Source: Burkholderia sp. OK233 (GTDB taxonomy: Bacteria > Pseudomonadota > Gammaproteobacteria > Burkholderiales > Burkholderiaceae). Taken from it: DNA of 64,000 bases. The position numbers were made by a program, and so were the translations under genes. Under the pieces are notes generated by a model. The model ran no database searches. It saw nothing but the letters and a program-made list of their open reading frames with translations, and had not been told where the DNA came from. Below are positions 1-7,661 of this stretch, one piece after another; position 1 is the stretch's first letter; the number at the start of each line of letters is the position of its first letter. The DNA is taken from NCBI RefSeq assembly GCF_900230185.1, contig NZ_OCSR01000002.1, positions 868,001 through 932,000 on the forward strand, written 5' to 3'.

Positions 1-451
1 CCGACGACACGAACACGGTGCGCCCCTTCAGATCCGCCACGGTGCGAATCGGTGAATTGGGCGCCACCAGAATGCCGAGTTGCGCGCCCGAACCCACACG
101 CGTCGCGACGATCTTCAAGGTCGGATCGCCGACAGCCGCTGCAAGCACAGGCAAGTCACCCGCCGGGGCAAGATCGACTGCGCCTGCGCGTTGCGCCTCG
201 AAGAGTGGCGCGGCACCCTGGAAGTTGGCCCAGCGAAACGCGTACGGCGTGCCGTCGAGTACCTTGGCCGCTTCGGCGAGCGCCCGTGTGCCTCCGGCCT
301 GGTCGCCGAGCACGAGCGTGGTCGTCGCCAGATCGGCGGCCTGCACGTTGCGTGAATGAAATGCGCCGGTTGCGGCAAGCGCCGGCACTGCGCTGAGCAG
401 CTTCAGCGTGCGCCGCCGCGTGGAAAAAGACGTGGAAACAGAAGCGGCCAT
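1..451 (-). CDS. ABC transporter substrate-binding protein, SsuA/NitT type (3' part outside window)
   Basis: Only the N-terminal ~150 residues are inside the window; the gene runs off the left edge. The protein begins MAASVSTSFSTRRRTLKLLS, with a twin-arginine motif (TRRRTLKLL), a hydrophobic stretch and an Ala-rich cleavage region, so Tat export to the periplasm is likely. The mature part (TTLVLGDQAGGTRALAEAA, then GAVDLAPAGDLPVL and an IRTVADLKGRTVFV segment) matches the aliphatic sulfonate/nitrate/taurine binding-protein fold. The ATG at 449-451 has a GAGGGC ribosome site just upstream. Substrate cannot be told; sulfonate-type compounds are a family-based guess. The rest of the transporter would lie to the left. 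Confidence 0.8.
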   Translation of the reverse strand, partial: MAASVSTSFSTRRRTLKLLSAVPALAATGAFHSRNVQAADLATTTLVLGDQAGGTRALAEAAKVLDGTPYAFRWANFQGAAPLFEAQRAGAVDLAPAGDLPVLAAAVGDPTLKIVATRVGSGAQLGILVAPNSPIRTVADLKGRTVFVSS

Positions 452-574
452 ATGCCCTCGCTTGCAATATTTCTGCAAGCGTAGCGATCAGGACGCTTCG
501 TGAGAATGATTCAATTCCGATATCGTTATCTCGACCGGGCAGCTATCTTTTTCACCCCAGCGCGAGCCCGTCAC

Positions 575-1372
575 TTACGACTTCTCGAATATGCCGCGAT
601 ACGCGCCGTACATCGACAGAACGATCAGCGCGCTGACCAGCGGCGTCACCAGCAAGCCGCGCAATAGAAGCGGCGCGAAGGTGGCAAGCCACACGCCGAC
701 GGCGATGACAATGCCGAACACCAAAGCGACGCGCCAGTTACGCGCCACAGCACGCACACTCGCCGCCATCGCGTTCAGAGGCGAAACGTTGTTCAGAACA
801 ACCAGCGCCGGCGCGAACCATACGAGCGAAGCCGCGAGCGCATAGGCCAACATATTGAGCACCGGCTCCAGCGCATTGCCCGTGCCGTTATGCGCGCCGT
901 AGACGATCGTCAGATCATGCACGCCGTTCGGTGCAACAGATGCCTTCATCGACACATGAAACGCCACAAACGCGATCAGTTGACCCGCATAGGCAACGGC
1001 AGCGCCGCACTGCCCGATCATGATCAACGCATTGCGATGCACGTTAACGGCTTCGATCGTCTCGCGGATCGACCACGGGCGCGCATTGCTCGCACGCTCC
1101 TGCATCAGCACCAAACCGGCAGCGAGGACCGGCCCGACGAGCACCGCCAGCACGCGCAACGGCGGCGCCAGTTCAAACAGTGTGACGAAATCGGCGCAGC
1201 CAAGAATCGCCACGAGCCACAGCACCGGATTCGCGCGAGCGATACGAACCCCTTCCGCGAGCCAGCCTGCCACACTCTGGACGCTGACCACGCGACCGTC
1301 TGGATAGCGCAGCCCGGAAGCAGGTTGCCGGTGTGCCGGGACTGCGGTACCGCCTGAATAGTGCATATTCAT
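575..1372 (-). CDS. multi-pass membrane protein, BPSS1780-like
   Basis: This 265-residue protein has a soluble N-terminal ~45 residues and then five to six hydrophobic segments (around residues 50-95, 110-135, 170-190 and 205-255), so it is an inner-membrane protein. Its pattern (GVRIARANPVLWL, then a late MYGAYRGIF) resembles the BPSS1780 family of Burkholderia membrane proteins, whose function is unknown. It is the third gene of an apparent padR / HAAS / membrane-protein operon, 56 bp after the HAAS gene, so it is probably controlled by the PadR protein. No catalytic motif is visible. Confidence 0.75.
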   Translation of the reverse strand: MNMHYSGGTAVPAHRQPASGLRYPDGRVVSVQSVAGWLAEGVRIARANPVLWLVAILGCADFVTLFELAPPLRVLAVLVGPVLAAGLVLMQERASNARPWSIRETIEAVNVHRNALIMIGQCGAAVAYAGQLIAFVAFHVSMKASVAPNGVHDLTIVYGAHNGTGNALEPVLNMLAYALAASLVWFAPALVVLNNVSPLNAMAASVRAVARNWRVALVFGIVIAVGVWLATFAPLLLRGLLVTPLVSALIVLSMYGAYRGIFEKS

Positions 1373-1428
1373 GACCGTTTCCTTTTCATCGAATGAGGAT
1401 AGAGACGTCAGTCAACCTGCGCCGCGCT

Positions 1429-2583
1429 TCAGGCGGATTGCCCTTCGTCGAGTCGAGCAGTAATCAGATCGAGTTGCCGCTGAACATAGCGGACCAAGGC
1501 GCGCCATGTGATTCTCGTCAACCACAAACACAGCCACAAACCGACGATGCCGGCGACCAGCATCGCGAATCCGTAAATCATCGCGCCGATGCCCGAGCCA
1601 TGCGGCCCGATAATCACGACGTTGTCCGAACCGTCTTTGATTGCAATGTGGTCACGATCGATCACGACCGAATCCGAGCCACTGTGGACTGCCATACTCT
1701 TGCCGCTGCCGTCCGCGCCTTGCACGAAAGACACGTGGTCGCCGTGGTTCCTGATGTCCCACGCCAGCGCCTTCGCACCGGTTCCGATGCGCGCGACCGA
1801 TACCTTATCCCCTTCGCCATCCTTAAGATCGAGCGCTACGATGTCGGCGGATGCGATAGACCATGTGCCGTCCGGGTCGACTTTGAACAGATCGCGCACG
1901 CCGCCGACCGAATTGATCTTGAGTTTGCCGTCGTCGTTCTTGATGTCGATCGGGCCAGCAAGCGTCACAATCGAAATCCGCGTGGCTGTATCCGGCCGCA
2001 GCACGAAACGGTCGCCGTCCACCCGGAACACCTTCATATTGGCTGTTGCCAGACGCGGGTCGCCCTGCTTGGGGGCGTCATCCGCGTCGTCGTCATCGTC
2101 GTTTCCGTTGGCGTTCGCCTGCTGATCCGTTTTCACGTCACTGCTCTCGAAGGTGAACGGCACCGACTTGAACGCCGGCCACCCGAACAGGTGATGACTC
2201 CCGAGCGCGACCACCGTCACGAGCCCGGCAACCACGAGCGCACCTGAAACCATGTAGCCGACCGTCAGCATCAGCAGATAGAACATGAACGGAATCAGCA
2301 GGAATAATTGCAACAAGCCGAGCCCCGCGATCGACACGACCACCCGCATCAGGTTGCCGAACGAGCGCCGCGTTTCCCACTGACGGAAGCTCGCTTGCGC
2401 CTTCAGTTCGCGTGCGAGCTTGACCGGGTCGCCGAGCGCTGCAACCACTTCCGCCTCACTGCGGCCCGCTGCGAGCGCGTCACCGAAGTACTCGCGATAG
2501 TCGGCGACGATTTCGTCGACTACCTGCTTCGGCAAACTCCGCAGTTCGTGGCGCAATTGCTGGATGAATGCGTCCTGCGTCAT
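1429..2583 (-). CDS. HAAS (DUF1700) domain membrane protein
   Basis: The first ~70 residues form a HAAS domain (FIQQLRHELRSLPKQ, then DYREYFGDALAAGRSE and a LGDPVKLARELK end). Two hydrophobic segments follow at about residues 95-150. A long extracytoplasmic beta-rich part contains an acidic run near residues 160-170, and a final membrane segment lies near residues 335-360. In other bacteria HAAS proteins are encoded beside PadR regulators and are thought to transmit their signal to the membrane. Here the start codon overlaps the padR stop as ATGA, so the two are translationally coupled. Effector and partner are not visible. Confidence 0.85.
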   Translation of the reverse strand: MTQDAFIQQLRHELRSLPKQVVDEIVADYREYFGDALAAGRSEAEVVAALGDPVKLARELKAQASFRQWETRRSFGNLMRVVVSIAGLGLLQLFLLIPFMFYLLMLTVGYMVSGALVVAGLVTVVALGSHHLFGWPAFKSVPFTFESSDVKTDQQANANGNDDDDDADDAPKQGDPRLATANMKVFRVDGDRFVLRPDTATRISIVTLAGPIDIKNDDGKLKINSVGGVRDLFKVDPDGTWSIASADIVALDLKDGEGDKVSVARIGTGAKALAWDIRNHGDHVSFVQGADGSGKSMAVHSGSDSVVIDRDHIAIKDGSDNVVIIGPHGSGIGAMIYGFAMLVAGIVGLWLCLWLTRITWRALVRYVQRQLDLITARLDEGQSA

Positions 2584-2921
2584 TGCTTTTCCCCTGTTCC
2601 TGAGCGCGTGCCGGACAAGGCCAGCACACCGTTGACTTCATCGACAAAACTGCGCCATTCGCTTTGCATTTCCGCCAGACTGTTGCGGCCCGCCGCCGTC
2701 AGCGAGTAGTACTTGCGCGGCGGCCCCGAACTGGATTCCACGAAATACGTCGACACCCATGCCTCAGCCTGCAGCCGGCGCATCAGCGGGTAAATCGTGC
2801 CCTCGCTGATCTCCATGGTTTCGGAAAGCGTCGAGACGAGCTCGTACGCATAGCTGTCGCCGCCGGCGAGGACAGCTAACACGCACATGTCGAGGGTTCC
2901 CTTCTTGAGCTGCGTTTTCAT
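2580..2921 (-). CDS. PadR family transcriptional regulator
   Basis: This 113-residue protein is close to the usual size of short PadR regulators. It has the typical winged-helix core: KKGTLDMCVLAVLAGGDSYA, the helix ending ISEGTIYPLMRRLQAE, and the wing around PPRKYYSLTAAGR. It is the first gene of a three-gene operon and overlaps the HAAS gene by 4 bp. Two nearly identical 21-base operator-like sequences lie upstream at 2941-2961 and 3031-3051, so autoregulation is likely. The ligand is unknown. Confidence 0.9.
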   Translation of the reverse strand: MKTQLKKGTLDMCVLAVLAGGDSYAYELVSTLSETMEISEGTIYPLMRRLQAEAWVSTYFVESSSGPPRKYYSLTAAGRNSLAEMQSEWRSFVDEVNGVLALSGTRSGTGEKQ

Positions 2922-2940
2922 TCAATTCCATTACATTAGT

Positions 2941-2968
2941 GTGCATAACACGGTACCTTGCTATGCAC
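2941..2968. promoter_or_regulatory. palindromic operator candidate of the PadR operon
   Basis: GTGCATA and TATGCAC half-sites (7 bp each) bracket a GGTACC core, making a 28-bp palindrome 20 bp upstream of the padR start. The minus strand of 2941-2961 reads almost the same as 3031-3051 on the plus strand (two differences in 21 bases). PadR proteins commonly repress their own operon from such palindromes; the assignment to this PadR is inferred from position. Confidence 0.6.
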
Positions 2969-3030
2969 TGGTGCCGAACGCACCGATCCGCGAGATGACG
3001 AACGAACTCTAGCACTCAGTATTGTTTAAT

Positions 3031-3051
3031 GCAAGGTACTGTTTTATGCAC
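3031..3051 (+). promoter_or_regulatory. second copy of the PadR operator candidate
   Basis: The sequence begins GCAAGGTAC and ends TTATGCAC. It repeats, in opposite orientation, the 21-base block at 2941-2961. The two copies are about 70 bp apart and may allow looping or control of a divergent promoter. Confidence 0.55.
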
Positions 3052-3106
3052 AGGACGCCCCGACTCATCAGACCGGCCGTCCGATCATTTGCCGCATTAA
3101 TACAAA

Positions 3107-3162
3107 GGATTAGAAAACAGACTTTTACTTATTGTTTTTGGCTTCCGATAAAGGCACCAGGC
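3107..3162 (+). promoter_or_regulatory. shared regulatory element, copy A (probable LysR site)
   Basis: GGATTAG is followed exactly 40 bases later by GATAAAGG, with a T-rich stretch between them. The same two blocks at the same 40-base spacing recur at 6143 and 7571, upstream of the other genes of this group. Copies A and B also match over most of their second halves. The LysR encoded at 5147-6124 is the obvious candidate binder because copy B sits in its own divergent promoter. Copy A lies about 30 bp before the RraA-like relic and about 210 bp before the class II aldolase gene. Confidence 0.55.
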
Positions 3163-3177
3163 CATGCACCGCGTCAA

Positions 3178-3279
3178 CGCCGGTGCGAGGGTGTTATCTT
3201 CGACGGCGTGGTGACCGATCTCATCGAACTACGCAGCACGGGGCTGCCGGTTCATGTCGTAAAGTATTCACGCGACTAA
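3178..3279 (+). pseudogene. RraA-like gene relic
   Basis: The frame from 3178 to the stop at 3277-3279 reads EGVIFDGVVTDLIELRS and then TGLPVHVV. This resembles the conserved GVVIDGxVRDxxELRxxGxPV segment of RraA-family (4-hydroxy-4-methyl-2-oxoglutarate aldolase-like) proteins. Only about 33 residues remain; the N-terminal half and the C-terminus are missing. It sits between regulatory element copy A and the aldolase gene, where the first gene of the operon would be expected. This is a similarity judged by eye and a chance match cannot be excluded. Confidence 0.5.
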
Positions 3280-3372
3280 TGATCAGCATTAGAACAATCA
3301 AGTTGACGGACACTGACGCGCTAACGAACACTACGCGCACTACAGCAAGTGAGAACCTGGGAGTCTTCTGAA

Positions 3373-4176
3373 ATGCAATCCACGCCCACATCCGATCGCA
3401 TGAGCGACAAACCGGCGCCGATCGGCGCCGAACAGCAGGTACGGGAGGAACTGGCGGCGCTCTACCGGCTGGCCGCTCACTTCCGCATGACCGACATGAT
3501 CGACACGCACATCACGGCGCGCCTGCCCAGCTCGCCGGGCGAGCCACCGGCATTTCTGATCAACCGCTATGGCGTGCTGTTTCACGAAATGCGCGCGTCG
3601 GACCTCGTGAAGATCGATCATCTCGGCAACGTCATCGACGAGCGGGCGCACAGCGACCCGGCGTTGTTTCGTGTGAACGCCGCGGGGTTCACGATTCATT
3701 CGGCCATCCACGCGGCGCGCGATGATCTGCATTTCGTGATCCATACACATACAGCCGCCGGAACAGCCGTATCGGCCCAGGAGCAGGGGCTGCTGCCGAT
3801 CAGTCAGCATGCGTTGAAGTTCTACGGCAAGCTCGCCTATCACGATTACGAGGGCATCGCGCTCGAACTCGGCGAGCGCGAGCGTCTGGTGCGCGATCTC
3901 GGTTCCTGCAAGGCAATGATCCTGCGCAATCATGGGCTGCTTGCGGCAGGCAGCACGGCAGCCGAAGCGTTCCATGAGATCTATTTCCTCGAGCGGGCCT
4001 GTCAGGCGCAAATCCAGGCGCTGGCCGGCGGCAGCGCGCTGCGCATCCCGCCACGAGAAGTGTGCGAGTTGACCGCGAGCCAATTCGCTCGCGACGACTC
4101 AGCGGGAATTTCGGAGTTGGCATGGCGCGCGGCGTTACGGTTGATCGACGACCCGAAATCCGACTACCGCAGCTAG
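3373..4176 (+). CDS. class II aldolase/adducin family protein
   Basis: The family catalyses reversible aldol cleavage or decarboxylation with a divalent metal. The metal-binding HTHT is in the FVIHTHTAAGTAVSAQ segment (about residue 126 from this start), and the later ILRNHGLLAAG motif is the second family signature. Length (267 residues) is typical. A GTG at 3349 would extend the protein, but the ATG at 3373 is preceded by a GGGAG at good spacing. The gene is followed 22 bp later by a 2-hydroxyacid dehydrogenase, so the pair probably forms an operon acting on a hydroxy acid. Substrate is unknown. Confidence 0.88.
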   Translation: MQSTPTSDRMSDKPAPIGAEQQVREELAALYRLAAHFRMTDMIDTHITARLPSSPGEPPAFLINRYGVLFHEMRASDLVKIDHLGNVIDERAHSDPALFRVNAAGFTIHSAIHAARDDLHFVIHTHTAAGTAVSAQEQGLLPISQHALKFYGKLAYHDYEGIALELGERERLVRDLGSCKAMILRNHGLLAAGSTAAEAFHEIYFLERACQAQIQALAGGSALRIPPREVCELTASQFARDDSAGISELAWRAALRLIDDPKSDYRS

Positions 4177-4198
4177 GCCCGTTTTCCGATTCGATGCA

Positions 4199-5125
4199 AT
4201 GACCAAATTAGTTCTAATGAGCCGTGACTACGACATGTCACACCTGGTGCAGCCGATTCTGCGCGCCGCCCCTGAATTCGATGTCGTGATGCACGGCGAG
4301 CGGTCCGCCGCCGACGCTGACATCGCCGTGTGCTGGAACCCACCGGCCGGCGCGCTGGCGGCGCTGCCGAAACTGCGGCTCGTGCATAGCATCGCCGCGG
4401 GCGTCGACAACATTCTGTCCGACCCTGCCCTGCCCGCCGTGCCGCTGTGCCGGGTCGTCGATCCGCAACATGCCCGCGGCATGAGCGAATTCGTCACGTG
4501 GGGGGTGCTGCACTTTCATCGTCAACTCGACCGTGTGCTCGCCAATCAGCGTCTCGACCGCTGGTTCCGTCACGACCAGCGTGATGCTTCCGAATGCGCC
4601 GTCGGCATCATGGGACTGGGAGAAATCGGCAGCTGCGTCGCGACGGATTTGCTGCGCTTCGGCTTCGCGGCGCGCGGCTGGGCGCGCAAGCCCCGCGAAT
4701 TGCCGGGCGTGACGACCTTCGCCGGTCCCCAGGAACTCAAGCCATTCCTTCAGGGGACGGACATCCTCGTGTGTCTCTTGCCACTCACGCACGAAACCCG
4801 CTGGATTCTCAACGCGAACACGTTCGAGCACTTACGGCCTGGCGCGAAGCTGATTCATGTCGGTCGTGGCCAACATCTGGTGCCTGCGGATCTGATTGCG
4901 GCACTGACGAGTGGGCACGTCGGCGGTGCGATCGTCGACGTGTTTCCGACCGAACCGTTACCACCCGAAGATCATCTATGGCGCGCACCCAATCTGATCG
5001 TGACACCGCACATGGCGTCGGTGGCGAGCTCGGAAACGATCGGCACGCAAGTGGCGCACAACGCGCGCAGGCTGGTTCGCGGCGAACCGCTGCAGAACGT
5101 GGTTGACGTGACGCGCGGCTATTAG
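4199..5125 (+). CDS. D-2-hydroxyacid dehydrogenase (GhrA-like)
   Basis: This 308-residue NAD(P)-dependent oxidoreductase interconverts 2-oxo and D-2-hydroxy acids. The nucleotide site is GIMGLGEIGS (near residue 137). The catalytic Arg lies in HVGRGQHLV, the Glu in FPTEPLPPED and the His in VTPHMASVAS. The overall pattern, including the short catalytic domain, resembles glyoxylate/hydroxypyruvate reductase A. It follows the aldolase gene on the same strand and converges on the LysR gene, which ends 22 bp downstream. It may reduce or oxidise the aldolase product; that link is inferred from context. Confidence 0.88.
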   Translation: MTKLVLMSRDYDMSHLVQPILRAAPEFDVVMHGERSAADADIAVCWNPPAGALAALPKLRLVHSIAAGVDNILSDPALPAVPLCRVVDPQHARGMSEFVTWGVLHFHRQLDRVLANQRLDRWFRHDQRDASECAVGIMGLGEIGSCVATDLLRFGFAARGWARKPRELPGVTTFAGPQELKPFLQGTDILVCLLPLTHETRWILNANTFEHLRPGAKLIHVGRGQHLVPADLIAALTSGHVGGAIVDVFPTEPLPPEDHLWRAPNLIVTPHMASVASSETIGTQVAHNARRLVRGEPLQNVVDVTRGY

Positions 5126-5146
5126 GCGAAGCTGTTGAGCGCGACG

Positions 5147-6124
5147 CTAGAGGCCAGTACTTTCCGCCTGACCATCGATGAACACATTCAGGGCATCGAT
5201 AAACGCGGCTTCAGCCGCACTCAGCTTGCGGTCCTGTGACCACAGCATGTAGATATCGAGGTCGGCCACGCCGTCATCCGGCGGCAGCCGCTGAAGGCGG
5301 CCTTGAGCGATGTCGTCGCGCACGACGTGTTCCGGCAGGCAGCCAATGCCGAAGCCCGCAAAAATGAAACGCCTCACCTCGGTCATGCTCGACGATGAGC
5401 CGACCACGCGCCCCGTGAAGCCCATCTCGTCACGAAAGAACGTGAGCGGCGACAGGTGATCGCCCACTTTGTCGCCGGTGAAGGAGACGAACTTCTCACC
5501 GGCGAGATCGGCGACCCGAAGGTCGTCGCGCCCAAAGAGCGGATGATGACGTCCGCAGAAAAGTGCATACCGTTGACGCAGAAACACGCGGCTGTCGACC
5601 CGCTTAGGTAACGCACGCCGCGGCGTCAGTCCGAGCGTTGCGGACTTTTGCTGCAGGCTGTTCACCACATCGGCGCTACGCATTTCCTGGCTTTCGAGCT
5701 CGATACGCGGATACGTGCGATGGAACTCGGCGAGAAACGTGTCGTAGGCCGGAAAATCGATTCCACTGACGGTACTCACGCGCACCATGCCGGAGATATC
5801 GTGTTCGCGATCCACCTCGGCAAGCGACAGACGCGAGATCGTGCCATACACGTCTTCAGCTATCTGTTTCACTTCGATACCGGCCTGTGTGACCTCGATA
5901 CGCGGACCGTGGCGATCCACGAGGCGCAGCCCCAACTGCTCTTCCAGCCGGCGCAACGCCTGGCTCACAGCGGGCTGCGTCAGATGCAACTTCGTCGCCG
6001 CGCGACTCACGCTGCCTTCCTTCGCGATGGCAAGAAAAGTCCGCAGCAGATTCCAGTCAAGGCGGTCGTTCAGGTAGGTGTCCGGGCGATCTTTGCTCAC
6101 GATGAGCCTCACTGGTTTCATCAT
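5147..6124 (-). CDS. LysR family transcriptional regulator
   Basis: The N-terminal helix-turn-helix (FLAIAKEGSVSRAATKLHLT then QPAVSQALRRLEEQLG) sits at about residues 30-65, followed by a periplasmic-binding-like effector domain. Total length is 325. The annotated ATG at 6122-6124 has only a weak ribosome site. A GTG at 6100 preceded by GTGAGG is a credible alternative start. The gene is divergent from the amidohydrolase gene, and the element at 6143-6198 lies between them. The same element precedes the aldolase and transporter genes, so this protein is the likely regulator of all three units. Confidence 0.9.
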   Translation of the reverse strand: MMKPVRLIVSKDRPDTYLNDRLDWNLLRTFLAIAKEGSVSRAATKLHLTQPAVSQALRRLEEQLGLRLVDRHGPRIEVTQAGIEVKQIAEDVYGTISRLSLAEVDREHDISGMVRVSTVSGIDFPAYDTFLAEFHRTYPRIELESQEMRSADVVNSLQQKSATLGLTPRRALPKRVDSRVFLRQRYALFCGRHHPLFGRDDLRVADLAGEKFVSFTGDKVGDHLSPLTFFRDEMGFTGRVVGSSSSMTEVRRFIFAGFGIGCLPEHVVRDDIAQGRLQRLPPDDGVADLDIYMLWSQDRKLSAAEAAFIDALNVFIDGQAESTGL

Positions 6125-6142
6125 CCGCCAAAATTATACTTA

Positions 6143-6198
6143 GGATTAGAATTAGAAATTAGACTTATCATTTTTGATTACGGATAAAGGCATCACGA
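6143..6198 (+). promoter_or_regulatory. shared regulatory element, copy B (probable LysR site)
   Basis: GGATTAG at 6143 and GATAAAGG at 6183 repeat the blocks and 40-base spacing of copy A. The intervening ACTTAT and ATTTTTG blocks also match copy A. The element fills the intergenic region between the divergent LysR and amidohydrolase genes, the classic position of a LysR activation and autoregulation site. The end is about 45 bp from the amidohydrolase start. Confidence 0.65.
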
Positions 6199-6241
6199 CG
6201 AACCCGACGCGGCCCTCTCGCCGCGACTTCAGGAGTGTGTG

Positions 6242-7474
6242 ATGCTTAAGATCAATGGTGAGCGGCTCTGGACAAGCCTGATGAACATGGCCGCTGTGGG
6301 TGCCACGGCAGGCGGCGGTGTCCGGCGTCTCGCACTGACCGAACAGGATGCGGCAGGCCGGGCGCTTTTCTCGCAATGGTGCGTCGACGCGGGGCTCACG
6401 TTGTCCGTCGACCAGATGGGAAATCTCTTCGCGCGGCGCGCCGGCAAACGGAACGACGCCGCACCCGTAGCTAGCGGGAGCCACCTCGACACGCAGCCCG
6501 AGGGTGGCCGCTTCGACGGGGTCTATGGCGTGCTCGCCGCGCTCGAAGTCGTGCGCACGCTGAACGATGCCAACATTCAAACCGACAAGCCCATCGAAAT
6601 CGTCGTGTGGACCAACGAGGAAGGCGCGCGCTTCACGCCGGCGATGCTCGGTTCAGCGGCCTTCACAGGCGTCATGCCGCTCGCCCAGGCGTTGAACACG
6701 CGTGACGCAGCAGGGACATCGGTCGAGCAGGCATTGCAAGCGACAGGCTATGCCGGCGCGCGCGCCGTGCCCGGCATCGTCTTCGACGCCTACTTCGAAG
6801 CGCATATCGAACAGGGTCCGGTGCTCGAGGAAAGTGGCGTTCCGATCGGCGTCGTGACGGGCGGCCAGGCGATTCGCTGGCTCGATGTGCGCGTGCGTGG
6901 GCAGGGCGCGCACGCAGGCACGACACCGATGCAGTACCGCCGCGATGCGCTATTTGCGAGCGCGGAAATGGCCGCGGAACTGGAGAGCATCGCGGCAGAT
7001 TTCTTCCCACAGGGTCTCGCCACCATCGGCGAACTCCACATACGCAATGCATCGCGCAATACGATCGCGGCGGACCTGTCGTTCACGGTGGATCTGCGCC
7101 ACCCGGACGATACGATGATCGAAAAAATGGAAGCCGCGCTACGCGAGCGCTTCGATGCGATCGCCAGAAGACGGCGCCTGACTGTCGAGGTGGGGCAGCA
7201 TTGGGTCAGCCCGGCGACGCCGTTCGACCCGCACTGCATTGCGGCTGTCAGCAGCGCGGTAGAGACGCTGGACTATCCGCATCAACGCATCATCAGCGGA
7301 GCTGGACATGACGCGATTCATCTCGCGAAGCATTGTCCGACCGCGATGATTTTTATTCCCTGCGTCGACGGTCTGAGCCATAACGAAGCCGAAGACGCTT
7401 TACCGGCAGACGTCACGCGTGGCACGGATGTATTGCTTCACGCCATGCTGGCCCGCGCTGGGCAGGCCGTATGA
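6242..7474 (+). CDS. Zn-dependent M20-family amidohydrolase (carbamoylase / allantoate amidohydrolase type)
   Basis: The protein hydrolyses an N-carbamoyl or related amide bond using two metal ions. From this start, His81 in ASGSHLDTQPEGG, Asp92 in RFDGVYG, the NEEGARF motif near residue 125, the later HIEQGPVLE, and a final SHNEAED provide the expected ligands. Length 410 is normal. The ATG at 6242 has an AGGAG six bases upstream and is preferred to the GTG at 6239. Substrate could be a carbamoyl amino acid or a ureido acid. The neighbouring MHS transporter, separated by a regulatory element, could import it. Confidence 0.88.
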   Translation: MLKINGERLWTSLMNMAAVGATAGGGVRRLALTEQDAAGRALFSQWCVDAGLTLSVDQMGNLFARRAGKRNDAAPVASGSHLDTQPEGGRFDGVYGVLAALEVVRTLNDANIQTDKPIEIVVWTNEEGARFTPAMLGSAAFTGVMPLAQALNTRDAAGTSVEQALQATGYAGARAVPGIVFDAYFEAHIEQGPVLEESGVPIGVVTGGQAIRWLDVRVRGQGAHAGTTPMQYRRDALFASAEMAAELESIAADFFPQGLATIGELHIRNASRNTIAADLSFTVDLRHPDDTMIEKMEAALRERFDAIARRRRLTVEVGQHWVSPATPFDPHCIAAVSSAVETLDYPHQRIISGAGHDAIHLAKHCPTAMIFIPCVDGLSHNEAEDALPADVTRGTDVLLHAMLARAGQAV

Positions 7475-7570
7475 ACACGCAACGGTTGATCGCGCGTGAC
7501 GCCCTGCTCCGCGCCTTTGGCGACAGCGGCAACGCATAAGCCGGGCGAGCATTAGCCGCCTTGATACTGA

Positions 7571-7625
7571 AGATTAAAAATCCGAATTTGGCGGGCGTAT
7601 TTCGGCGACCGATAAAGACAGCAGT
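7571..7625 (+). promoter_or_regulatory. shared regulatory element, copy C (probable LysR site)
   Basis: AGATTAA at 7571 and GATAAAGA at 7611 keep the 40-base geometry of copies A and B, with further agreement in the CGACCGATAAAG and CAGCAG ends. The middle is more GC-rich and diverged. It lies about 40 bp before the MHS transporter gene. Confidence 0.5.
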
Positions 7626-7661
7626 CAAGCCAACGCTGCGCGTTCAACAACAGGATTCCCC

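Noticed and set aside
3022..3279. Complete 85-codon gene covering the RraA-like piece
   Set aside because: Its first half has no resemblance to any family and overlaps the regulatory element; only the last ~33 codons look like a gene fragment.
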